Source of the DNA: Camellia lanceoleosa
Lineage: Eukaryota > Streptophyta > Magnoliopsida > Ericales > Theaceae
DNA: 64,000 bases
Direction of reading: 5' to 3'
NCBI GenBank assembly: GCA_025200525.1
Contig: CM045758.1
Coordinates: forward strand, 62,928,598-62,992,597
Shown here one piece after another: positions 45,888 through 56,693 of the stretch (position 1 is the stretch's first letter; each line of letters begins with the position of its first letter). The notes beneath the pieces were generated by a model. The model was not told where the DNA came from, did no database searches, and saw nothing but the letters and a program-made list of their open reading frames with translations. The position numbers were made by a program, and so were the translations under genes.

Positions 45888-48154
45888 GCCTCGATTCTCG
45901 GTCACCGACACTCCGGATTACCCATGATGGAGTTTAGGCCCTGTTGTGTTTATATGTGCATTCATTTTACATCGAGTCGTGCAATTCGACTCCTCAGCCA
46001 TCATGCATCGAGATGCGTCATTGGTGGCACGAGGATCAAGGACTACACTCCCTAGAGCTTATGCAATGACGGGGAGAGTGGTCGTGCACACATATGTTGA
46101 AAATACTTTGCCATGCCCCTCTCTTGCTCTCTCAGCGAAAACCGAAACCAAAGAAGAAAAATTGGTGAGAGTATCTCTCTGAGATGGTGGAGTTTCAGCC
46201 TTCTGGAGTTTTGTACAATGTTTTGGAACCAGTTGCAAACAGAGGCAAATAGGGGCATCGCGATGGATTTTCCGGCAAGGCAACTCGAGCATGCATGCAT
46301 TCCTTATCATTCAAGACTGAGCTGAGGCAATCCATTTCATATGTTTTGCGTGTTGGCTTATTTATTCTAGTTAATTTATTAATTAATTAGGGTTGTGTAA
46401 TAATTAGCTGTAATTCGTTATTCATTCGGTTGTGTATTATTTATTCGGACCCTCCAAGGAGGGCAACGTTGTAATAAGTGTGCGTATGTGTGTGATGCAT
46501 GTCGTCCAACCCCACGTCTTTCTCCTTTTTATTTACCAGCTTATGATGGTTAGTTTATGGCACGTTTCAATTAGTATCTGTAGACAAGCCCGCGGGGGAC
46601 CTCGCTACAGCTCGGACTCGATTTGTGTTACGGTTCATAATCTGAACCAAAGAGTCCAAATCCGGTAAATCGTTTTGAGAAAATAGATTTTTAGAAAAGA
46701 AGTGCCAAACATGGACTGCTTTGCCAGATACAGAGTCGTCACCTAAATATTTTATTTTTGAAAAATTTAGGAAACCCTGACTCGTTTGCCTAAGGCCACG
46801 TGTCCGTCATCACCAAAGTTGCCTCAGCTCGGGAACTTGGGTACGATTGGGGAAGGTCACTTCGTGAGCACCCCCGCTCGCCCGATCAAAGATCGGCTTT
46901 TACTAACCATGATATCTAGTTTTGAAAACTTTGTCTGCTTTTATTCCGGTTATTAGCCTAGGTTACTATGTGATGCGCACAGCATACAAGTATAGACTGA
47001 GTCGCTTGAATTGGAGCAAAACATTTCATGTTTGTTTTTTGAAAGATGGTTTGCTACTCGTAGGTAGGCTTGAAATACAGATTTTGCCACCCTCAGGTGG
47101 GCTTAGAAAAGATGGTTTTGCCACTATCTAGTGGGCTTAAAACTCACAGTCAATGCATTGTCCCAATTCAAGTAACCCAACTTTCACCCACAGGCATTCA
47201 AGGCAGTTATATCACATAAGTACATAACCTCATGGTAAGCATGCTATTCATGGCAGTCACTCACACGCATGCAAGGATGCTAAAGCATAAAAACTCACCG
47301 AGTACTCCAAGCCAAAACAGAAACCGATTAGAAATCATGCATGATCCTAACTATACAGAAATGTCTAATGCAACACATGCAGAAATGCAACTATAGCAGG
47401 CTTGGCTATTCTAAACATAGCATATGAGATGCAACAGCTATCAAGTATTCAATTTGGAAATGAAATACAAATGCAGTTAGTATGATGCGCCGAGCCCGGT
47501 GCATGCAAGACAGATGAATGAATGCAAACATGCTATCATACTGTATACTAATTGAAACATGCCCTAATCTAACCATCATAAGCAGGTAAATAAAAGGGAA
47601 GAAAGACGTGGGGTTGGAAGACATACATCACACACACGCACACTTATTACAACATTGCCCTCGCGCAGAGGATCCGAATAAATAATATACAGTCCCGAAT
47701 AGTACAGTCTGAATAAATAATACAATCCAAGATATGTACAAAAATCCTAATTAATTACCAAATTAACTAAGAAAATAATAAACTGACATGCAAGCCAGGG
47801 ACTGCCTTGACTCTTCTTCAGATGATGAATGATGTATGTCCGAGTTGCCTTGTGTAGAAATCCACTGCGATGCCCCAATTAGCCTCTGTTTGCAATTGTT
47901 TTTGGAATGTGTGCCAAGCTCCGGAAGACAGCTGATTCTTGATTTGCTGCAACAGAGAGCAGGAAAGGGGCATAGCAATGTATTTTCACATATGTATACA
48001 TGTCTCGATCCTCGTGCCACCAATCACGCATCTCGATGCATGATGACCGAGGAGTCGAATTGCACAACTCAATATGAAATGAATGCACACGAAAACACAA
48101 CAAAACCTAAACTCCATCATGGGTGATCCGGAGTGTCGGCGACTGGGGAATTGA

Positions 48155-48226
48155 GACACGTTCCGTAACTCGGAGTACGAAACATACCTCGTTTCCCGTG
48201 CTCGGGCTAATTCCTATCCCAAACAC
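48155..48226 (-). promoter_or_regulatory. Paired hairpins H1-H2 in T4
   Basis: Minus sense. H1: GTGTTTGGG (48226-48218) with CCCGAGCAC (48206-48198), two G-U pairs if read as RNA. H2: ATGTTTCGT with ACGGAACGT (between about 48184 and 48156), again two G-U pairs. Stems survive as RNA, less well as DNA. Confidence 0.7.
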
Positions 48227-49850
48227 AATGCAATATGCATGACATGCATGAATGCAAACTAAGATACAACCTAACATGCACAATGCTATGAAATGGCATA
48301 CACAATGCACGAGGTAACATGGCATACAAAATGCGCTAACATACAGCCTAGCATACACAATGCTATGGGATGAAATGGCATACACAATGCATAATGGACT
48401 TACACCAACATGAGTGGACCTCAGCCACACTCACATAAGAGGCCATTAGATGAAAATGAGACAACTCGAAATGCGTGCACACGTGCACGCAAACCGAGGA
48501 CCGACCCTAAGGCACGAGATGCCACTCTAACATGATATGGAAAAGCATGGAACATGGCATACTAGCATGCAATTTTCAGAGGCAATAAATGATGCAAAAC
48601 AGCCCCGAAAGATGGCGAAATGACACCCGATGCATGGAATAAGTCCCGAAACATGAAATTAGGCATACGGAATGACCTATAACTATGCAATGCATGCATT
48701 ATTTGAACATGGAATGTGAAAACAGAGTCAAGATAGCCCAAAAATAAGCATATTTACAGTTCTAAGCGAGGCCAAACAACAAATAAAAATGGGGCTAAAT
48801 TAGCATGCAAAAATGGCCCCGAAAGCAAGATAATGAAGCAAGTGCAAGCTTCTGACTCTAAAAAGAGAAGGGCCCTTCTACAATGTTGAATAGGGGCCCA
48901 AAATATGATGTTTTACAGTTTACCATAAGCCACAAAAATAGACACAAATATGGCAAAACTCTCATGCAAAAAGTGGGCCTAAAAAAGGACAAAGAAGCAA
49001 GTAATGCATGCTGGCCCCAAAAAGATGAAAGTCTTTGAACAAAGTTTAAGAGGGACCTAAAATATGACCTTTTACAGTTTATGGTCAGACCCAAAACAGT
49101 GCGCAAGCATGCTCAAAATACTATGCAAGATAAGGCCAAAAAGAGAGCTATAACACAAAGTATAAAAAAGGATGCTTCAAACAGTAAAAGATACTTAATG
49201 AAACATGAAGAGAGGGTCAAAATAAGGCCGTTTTTATTTCGGACCAGAGCCCAAAAACAAAAGCATAAGAGGCTAACAAATCATGCAAAAATGGGGCCAA
49301 AAGGGGGATACAATGGCAAGTGACAAAAGGAGGCCCCAAACAGTGGTGAGCCATTCAACAATGTTGAAGAAGGGATTAAAATAAGCTACTTCACAATTTA
49401 CAACATGCCTCAAAACAGTTCATACATAAGCTAAAAACAATGTGCAAGAAAATGGCATATTAGGGAGATAATGAAGCAAGTGCAACAAGGGGGCCTCAAA
49501 CAGTGAGAGGCCCTCAATCAAACATGGAATATGGCTCAAAATAATCCTATTTATAGTTAGGGTTGTATCCCAAATATGCAAGCACAAAGAGTTAAGATAT
49601 GAACCAAGAAAAGGGTCAAAGAGGGGAGAAAATGACTTACCCTTGCAGACCAACTCTTTGACAGCCTTTGGACCAAGAAATGTTTCTTCCTAAGCTCTAG
49701 AAAGCTGCTCCAAGTGGCTGAAATGGAGGTGGTGGTGTGGTGCTAGGTGGTGGTGTAGAAAGGGTGTAGGACTTGGATGGTTAGGATGCTTGAAGTGTAA
49801 AGGGAGAGGGAGCTTCAATACAAGAGCTCAAGGCAAATTTTCCAAGCCTT

Positions 49851-49878
49851 AAACCAGAGCTGGAGGCTGGTTTATATA
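49851..49878 (-). promoter_or_regulatory. T4 TATA box with adjoining hairpin
   Basis: Minus sense TATATAAA (49878-49871) runs into AAACCAG (49873-49867), loop of 9, CTGGTTT (49857-49851). A further AAGGC/GCCTT stem follows (49850-49846 with 49834-49830). Confidence 0.65.
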
Positions 49879-51979
49879 GGCAAAAGAGGGGGAGAAAGAG
49901 GGGGGAAAATGGGGGGGAAATGAATTCAAGTTTCCCCCCCCAAAAAAAAGGCCCTCCGGATACAAAATCTGGGGGGAAAAGAGATGCATATTTGAAGTGT
50001 ACCTGCAGCAAGAAGCAAGGCCGACTGGTTATTGGGCTTGAAGGTGGCCGACTGGCCCTTCCCATGGCCGGCCGGCCAAGGGTCAAAAGGGTCAAGTTGT
50101 ATTAGTGGCCGGCCACCACATATTGGTGGCCTCCCATGTGTGCTCAACACAGCCATGTGGTAAAAAACTGGAGAAAATGAACCAGGAGAGAGAACAACCC
50201 ACTTTTCAAAGGGGTTCAAATGGAATTACTGGCCGGCCACCAAATATTGGTGGCCCCCCAGATGTGTACATCACAAATATGGGGGTTAGGGTTGAAGAAA
50301 ATGGCCCAAGGGTGGTCAACATTGGCTTCCGAGTGAGAAAAAACGAGCGACGGAGGGTGATGAAGGAATATAACTGGTTGCTGAAACAATTACTGGCCTC
50401 TCACCCTTCTACGACCTTCCTGGTGATGAAACAGAGGTCCCTGCCAAAAATGAACGAAACGATGCAAAATGAAGGTTCGGGGGCCGAAACGCGCAGTCTG
50501 AGGCCCCGAAAACCGACTGTTAGGCACCGGGAGTGGTGTTCGACCACGAAGTTGGTCTCTCGGATCTCAGTGTCCCTTAAAAGGGAGTAAATAAGATGCA
50601 TGCCAAAAACCAGAGCAAACGGAGGTGGTTAGGCGGTCCCGAACCGAGGCACTAGGCCTGACGGCTCCGAAAACCGGGAACCGGGCTCCGAAATGGACAA
50701 AATGGCCTACGACCACGAAATGTAGCCCATGGCCACTGAGAGATGATCTACAAGACCTCTCCCTCACTTTGGGAAGAGAAATAGAGAAAATCGAGCCTGG
50801 TTCGTAAACCGAGGCAAAGCACAGAAAAGCCCGGAAGTCCAGAGGCAAGGCTCACGGCCGAGACTCTGAAACCTCTGGGCGAGCACGATATGCAACATCA
50901 CCACGCGCTCAATCGGTGACGTCTGAGTCTTAAGGCCGGTCAAAAATGGGGTGTCTACAGCATCTATATGTTCGCATGTTTGCATTCATTCATCTGTATT
51001 GCATGCACCAGGCTCGGCGCATCATACTAATTGCATCGTATTTCAATTCCCAGTTGAATACATGATTTTTGTAGCATTTCATATGCCATCTTAGAATAGC
51101 TGAGCCTATCTTAGTTGCATACCTGTATGTGTTGCATTAGGCATCTCAGTATAGTTAGGATTCATGCATAATTTCTAATTAGCTTCTTTCTTTGGCTTGG
51201 GGTACTCGGTAAATGTTTATGCTTTAGCATCCTTGCATGTGTGTGAGTGACTGCCATGATAGCATGCTTACCATGAGGCTATTTGCTTATGTGATATAAC
51301 TGCCTGAATGCCTGTGGGTGAAGGCTGGATTATCTGAATTGGAACAATTCATTGATTGTGAGTTTTAGCCCACTAGATAGTGGCAAATCACCATGTTTTC
51401 TAAGCCCACTTGAGGGTGGCAAAATCCGCATTTTAGCCTACTTGCGAGTAGCAAACCACTTTAAAAAACAAACATGAAATGTTTTGTTCTAACTCAGGCG
51501 ATCCAGTCTATACTTGTATGTTGTGCGCATCACATAGTAATTCTAGGCTAATAAAACCGGAATAAGAGCACAGAATGTTTTCAAAACTCGATGTCATGGT
51601 TAGTAGAGGCCGATCTTTGATCGGGCGAGTGGGGGTGCTCACAGCTGACCTTCCCCAATCGTACCCAAGTTCCCGAGCCAAGGCAACTTTGGTGATGACG
51701 GACACATGGCCTTAGGCAACGAGTCAGGGTTTCCTAAATTCTCCCAAAATAAATATTTAGGTGGCGACTCTGTATCTGGAAAAACAGTCCATGTTTGGCA
51801 CTTCTTGCTAAAAATCAATTTTTCAAAAACGATTTGCCGGATTTGGACTCTTTGATGATTCATCAGTCTTGCATTGCACTCTGTGAGATTAGATACAGGA
51901 CCGTGACATTGAATCCGAACTGTAGTAAGCCCAATGAACAAAACGGGATTCCCTCCCGGGACGTTCGGGGACATCTACA

Positions 51980-52150
51980 ACGCCCATTGTCACCTTCATT
52001 GTGAGCTAGAGCATCCTACACCGCTCTCACAATCTCGCGTGTAACTTCCTCGCCGACAGCCGATGCCGCAATAACAAGTGCTAAAGGAACCGTTGTGTCC
52101 CTACTAGCACTCCTATTCCTAATTCGTCCTCTATTCCCTCGTGTAGACAT
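51980..52150 (-). pseudogene. gag: G- gag, N-terminal part, cut by T3
   Basis: ATG at 52150 on the minus strand opens 'MSTRGNRGRIRNR', with 'VGEEVTREIVRAV' about 30 codons on, matching the G+ gag start (55725: MSGQGSRGRV..., VGEEIAREIVRAV). TAG at 52018-52016 interrupts it. It ends where T3 is inserted and continues at 38851 in the same orientation. The poly(A)/poly(T) run at 52156-52180 is just upstream. Confidence 0.82.
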
Positions 52151-52588
52151 CCTATAAAACCCAAAAAAAAAAAAAAAAAAAAAACAAAAACAAAAACAAA
52201 ACAGAATCACAATAAGTGCATAACATAACAACCTTCCCTGATTAAGTTACAAGACACACTTAGTCCCGAATCAGACAATTCTATTACATATAAACAACTA
52301 ATAACCTAAACACATAATCAAATCAAGTCCACAAAGATAGCCACTCATCCCAAAACTCTCAAGGAATTCCTATCAGAAACCACATTGATCAGGCGTGTTT
52401 CTAATAAGACCTTAAAGCAAGTTCATCAATTACAAGTACTATCCAAGAAACTTAATCCCATGCTCACATAAATGCAATATATAAGTCCTAACACTAATTC
52501 TAACTATATGTAACGTCTTTACCACACGTAGCAAACCCATTGTGGTAAAAGCCATTTCACACGAGCCCAAAGTATTCAAATCCGGCTC

Positions 52589-52600
52589 GCTCTGATACCA
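52589..52600 (-). other. Primer binding site of G-
   Basis: Minus-strand TGGTATCAGAGC, three bases after the LTR end at 52604: initiator tRNA-Met primer. Confidence 0.88.
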
Positions 52601-52603
52601 AGT

Positions 52604-55074
52604 TGTAACGCCCCACTTTTGATTTCACAAATACTGTTACCAAATCCTTTATTATAATACATTTTCAAAGATAACGTATAGAACTTCAATACATTAATAA
52701 GGACAATTAAGTAAAGATTCTCTCATTTGAATAAATAATGAATGCAACAAGAGTTATAATTAAATAAATTGCCCGCAAGCTTACATTATTACATATAAGA
52801 GAAAGGGGCTCAACCCTTTTAACACAATGGCATTCCATTAACAATTAAAAGGCCTCTTGGCCAACATATAAGGAAGATGCACAATCTTGAACAACTTCTC
52901 GACATTCACTTGGAAAATTATTAGCAACGTGGGATGAACATAAATTCCAGTAGGGATCCCAACAAGATCCTAAACAATAACAACATACAGATAGCTATGA
53001 TCATGAATGCTTAGTCTCATACTATATAAATAATGTGATGGTTTATAATCAAAGAATATTTACATAAGTACTTTTCCCAAAATTATTCAATTCCTTCAAC
53101 AATACAGACAATTCACATTTCCTTTTCATTTCCTATTTCCAATATATCTTATAACAACTATTTTGTTTTGGAGTTTGAAACATGTTCATAAATCTCTGAT
53201 TTTTTTCACATTATTTACAAACTCAATACATGGTCTACATCCTTTTCCAACACATTCAAATATACATATATACATCTAACACGTGAAACGAAAACAATAA
53301 GCACCTAACAACTATCTACTCAACAAATGAGACAACTCGGCCTTCCTAAACCATAACCATCATAATGCATGATATACACAGGTACACTGAGATAATAATG
53401 ATAAATAAGCTCTGCTCTACCTGCCTTAAGCACGGCAAGCCAAGGATGCACCTTTCCATAACAAAATGCCAATTTACTAGGCCCCGGCTGGAAGGTAACT
53501 GTACCTCTACCAAGTTCTCCAGGCATTAGCTGGAAGGTACTGGTACCACTCATTCTAAGTGCAGCCAATTCTCCAGGCACTAGCTAGAAAGTAATGGTAC
53601 ATCTCATTCTTAGCGCAGTATATATTACCAATCATTACAACATGTTAAAAACATAAATAACACAAGTGTAATACATACACATAATCTATTCAACACGATA
53701 GTGTCATCCTCCATCGATGACCAAGGACAAAACCTCCAAACACTTGTATTTAATACACGCAATATCATACTCCAATTATCATGTGACTTTAAGTTCAACA
53801 ACAACAAATAATAAATAAAGTGTTCATAATCCAACCTCATGCTCATTTCTAAAATTCACAAAGTGTTATGATTTCCTTCTCTTTTCAAAAATCAATTCTC
53901 TTATTTTTGAAGTTAACGTACTCTAATCTTTATCCAAATTCACTCTTTTCATTTAACAAAACTAAATCCATGGATATTAAAGCCACAACCTAACTCAACT
54001 TAATATGATCAATCCAAAATAATTCCAATGCCATAGTTAATTCTCCCTTTTAGCTATTAACACATTTACATAATCCATAAAAATAATTGACAAACATTAT
54101 TCAACTTTATCCCTTTTTAATTCACCAAGTCAAAATATTAAATTATGGCTTTTTCTCCCTTTCAGCATAAACATGTTAGACTACTCCCCAATTAAGCCAA
54201 ACAATAAACAATTTAACAATCTCATTCACAAATAACAAGCCCTAGATCCCCTTTTATGACTTTCAAAGAAATCCATAATAGATATGATTTTCATACAATA
54301 AAATCTACCACATATCTATCTATAAATAAGGTATTGAAAAGGAGCAAAGAAATCCCTACCTCAAGCAATGAAGAGAAGAAACCAGAAATCCAACTTTAAT
54401 GAAAACACAATCCGCTCAGATTAAATGGAAGCCCTTGTCGAGTTCTACGTTTTGGTATATGGAACTAGTGGTCAAAGATGTTTAGAAATAGATGAAATCA
54501 AGGCTAAAAGCTTGAAAACTCAAAACTAGCAGAAGGAGAGAGAAAAAGGGAGTGAAAAGTGAAGAGATTTGACCCGAAAAGTGACTTTTAAAGATATGAT
54601 TCTGAATAGTTTGCTTGAGCGATGAAAGTTGCGCTTGAGCGAAGAATTGAGGCTTCCAGTATCTCAAAAAAAATTTAAAAACAATGCTAGAAGGGTCTAT
54701 GCCTCGCTCGAGCAAAGAAAGTTGCGCTCGAGCGAACTATACACACAACACAGATTCGTAAATTTAAAATAGGCATAACTCTCTTATCGGGACTTTGTTT
54801 ATGGTTGTTCTTGTGTCTAAATTGAAGCCCTAGAAGTAAGCTTTCTAATGGCCCTAGCCTCACATAATGATTCAAAGTGTGGAGAGAGAAAATTATGGAA
54901 GAGTAAAAACTACTCAATAACAATTATTCGAATTTGGAGTTTCTGATTCAATCTCACCCAACCACTATGGTAACACCTCAACCAAGGCTCAAAGATCAAC
55001 TAAGAAAGTTCTCAAACAAGTTAATCAAAGATTCAAAGATGGTTCCATTATAACAAGAAGCACAGAGTGCTACA
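52604..55074 (-). repeat. G- 5' LTR (2471 bp), uninterrupted
   Basis: Minus sense TGTAGCACTCTG ... GGGGCGTTACA. It matches the split 3' LTR throughout. Contains the CTCGAG/CTTGAG cluster (54611-54737), the GGTAC-palindrome minisatellite (53480-53610) and, at 53754-53758, the empty target site of T2. The interval 52151-52588 between PBS and gag ATG is untranslated leader with no feature except poly(A). Confidence 0.9.
54611..54737. repeat. CTCGAG/CTTGAG palindrome cluster in G- 5' LTR
   Basis: Two pairs of motifs around an about 65-bp spacer: GCTTGAGCG twice (54613, 54633) and GCTCGAGC twice (about 54715, 54727). Confidence 0.85.
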
Positions 55075-55079
55075 GTTGA

Positions 55080-55301
55080 GGTGGTTTTTTCTATGTAATT
55101 AATTATTTTGAAATCTATTATGAAAGCCTTTGAGGCATGTTTTGTGAATATTTGTAGTGAACATTCTTACCATTGTAATTATGAGAGAGAGAACCTCATT
55201 TATTCTATTTAGTTTGTGTTGAACCTATAACTATTATTGGAAAATGGCCTTCCATAAGGAATTTGGTAAACTATTTGTGAAACAAAATTAAGGGTGCAAC
55301 A
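55080..55301 (+). repeat. G+ 5' LTR, 3' end
   Basis: After the GTTGA duplication the G+ LTR continues and ends GGGTGCAACA at 55301, two bases before a primer binding site. Confidence 0.7.
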
Positions 55302-55303
55302 AT

Positions 55304-55315
55304 TGGTATCAGAGC
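55304..55315 (+). other. Primer binding site of G+
   Basis: TGGTATCAGAGC, then after three extra bases CCAGGTTT: initiator tRNA-Met type. The leader 55316-55724 shows only a short chance frame (55415-55600). Confidence 0.88.
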
Positions 55316-55724
55316 TAACCAGGTTTGAAAACCTTGAGCTCGTGGGAAGTGGTTTTTATCACAATGGGTTAACTTCGCTTAGTGAGGACGTTTGTATGTG
55401 ATAGAATTAGATAATTGAAGATTATGTGTTACATCTGTGTGGGCATGGGGTTAAGTTTTAGGGATAGTGCTTGTAGCCGATTCACTTGCTTTGAGATCCC
55501 ATTAGAAATGCGTTTGATCAACGTGGTTTCTGGTGGGAGTTCTTTGAGAGTTTCAGGACGAGTGGATATCTATGTAGACTTGACTCGATTATGTGATTAA
55601 GTGCTATTGTTTATGTGTTATGTGACTATATGCTAGACAGGTTATGTAATTTAGTGGGGGTTGAGTAAGTGTCTTAGGAAAGGCTAGAGTTTCATTTACT
55701 AAGCTGGGTGTTGTCATTGATAGG

Positions 55725-56693
55725 ATGTCTGGGCAAGGAAGTAGGGGTCGGGTTGGGACTAGAAATGCCAATAGGGGCACAACGGGTCCAGTAACACCTA
55801 TACCTGCGGCACCAACTGTAGGCGAGGAGATTGCGCGTGAGATTGTAAGAGCTGTAAGGGAGGCTTTAACTCGTAATGAGAGGGACGATTCTCGTACCCT
55901 AAAGATCACTAAGGAGTTTTTTTGTTTTAACCCACTAGAGTTCATAGGAGGGCTTGAACCGTTGAAGGCAGCGAATTGGTTAGAAGAGATCACCAAGACT
56001 CTTGATGTGTTCAGGGTCAAGGATCATGGGTTGAGAATGGCACTAACGAGTTTTCTGCTAAAGGAAGATGCTGGGTATTGGTAGAAGTATGCGAGCACTA
56101 CCATAGGCACCACCTGGGTTGCATTCACTGAGGCCTTTTTGGCCACGTGCTTTCCTTTTTCCACTCAAGAAAGACTGAGGAAACAATTGGTAGAGTTTCA
56201 CCAAGGTACTACTCTTTTGGCACAATTTGAGGTGAGATTCACCAGCCTGTCAAGGTTTGCTCCAGAGTTGGTAGCAATAGAGAAGCGTCATTGCATTGAA
56301 TTTAAGGAAAGGTTATGTGATTATATTCGATGGAAGGTTGTTGGGTGCATGCATAGGAATTATCACACACTAGTAGAAGCGGCGGCTCACATCGAAGCCA
56401 TTAATCTTGAGGTCGACTAGGATGGAGGGGAAGAGGCCATATTGGCGAGTTCTCTGGTTCAAGAGCACACTAGGCCTAGTAGGAGGCAAAGAAGAGTAGA
56501 ATCTCAATCACAAGAACATTTTTATCCTCTGTCTACTATTGTTCATTCAGAGTCATTCTTTGGGAGGTCTAATCAGACTCAAGTTTCCTCAAGTCGGTCA
56601 TAGAATAGAGGACCACCATTTTGCTCGAAGTGTAATCAGTTAGGCCATGTTAGGCAGTGTTGCCCTCAGCGTCGTCAGAATCAGTCTTGGTAG
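55725..56693 (+). pseudogene. gag: G+ gag with CCHC knuckle, broken by three stops
   Basis: ATG 55725 to TAG 56691 is 322 codons in one frame, with in-frame TAGs at 56082, 56418 and 56601. Gag domain motifs: 'LEFIGGLEPLKAANWLEEI' (near 55940), a 'GYW' then stop where G- has 'GYWWKYA', 'WVAFTEAFLA' and 'FAPELVAIEKRH' (near 56260). The zinc knuckle CSKCNQLGHVRQCC (56622-56663) keeps Cx2Cx4Hx4C spacing. Length and a stop right after the knuckle suggest the original protein was gag alone, and no protease or RT follows. Predicted role: RNA packaging; no longer translatable in full. Confidence 0.87.

Larger units (their letters stand above)
46579..50959 (-). mobile_element. T4: minus-strand solo LTR of family T inside T3
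   Basis: On the minus strand it starts TGTAGACACCCC (50959) and ends TTGTCTACA (46579). Flanks are GTATC (46574-46578) and GCATC (50960-50964), a duplication with one transition. Contains GGCCGGCC palindromes (50040-50110, 50230-50245), TATA-hairpin (49851-49878), H1-H2 (48155-48226), 'ccccacgtctttc' (47602-47616) and the 'cagagtcgtcacctaaat' block (46731). A C-rich/A-rich run at 49895-49950 is unique to this copy. No frame is convincing. Confidence 0.9.
43050..51979 (+). mobile_element. T3: LTR of family T (3' LTR), split by T4
   Basis: Starts TGTAGACACCCC right after the purine run AAAGAGAGGCAAC and ends GGACATCTACA at 51979. Without T4 (46579-50959) and one duplication copy it is about 4.54 kb. 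Contents in order: 22-bp perfect palindrome (43794-43815), TATA-hairpin (43967-43999), long GCATGC-rich stretch, H1-H2 (45819-45887), 'cttccaaccccacgtct' (split by T4 just downstream), 'aggtggcgactctgtat' (51759). ACGCC at 51980-51984 abuts the G- gag fragment. Confidence 0.88.
29244..55074 (-). mobile_element. G- : gag-only LTR retrotransposon split by two insertions
   Basis: Minus-strand order: 5' LTR 55074-52604, PBS 52600-52589, gag start 52150, insertion of the T3 element, remainder of gag from about 38851 down to 38100, non-coding internal region, PPT about 35893-35906, 3' LTR 35892-29244 (interrupted by T2). The 5' LTR is 2471 bp and the 3' LTR, after excising T2 and one duplication copy, is about 2481 bp. 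Flanks are ATTGA (29239-29243) and GTTGA (55075-55079). Without insertions the element is about 8.5 kb. No protease, RT or integrase is seen. Confidence 0.85.

Noticed and set aside
50105..50590. 161-codon plus-strand frame
   Set aside because: Antisense within the T4 LTR; not open in T1, T3 or T5 and no recognisable domain.
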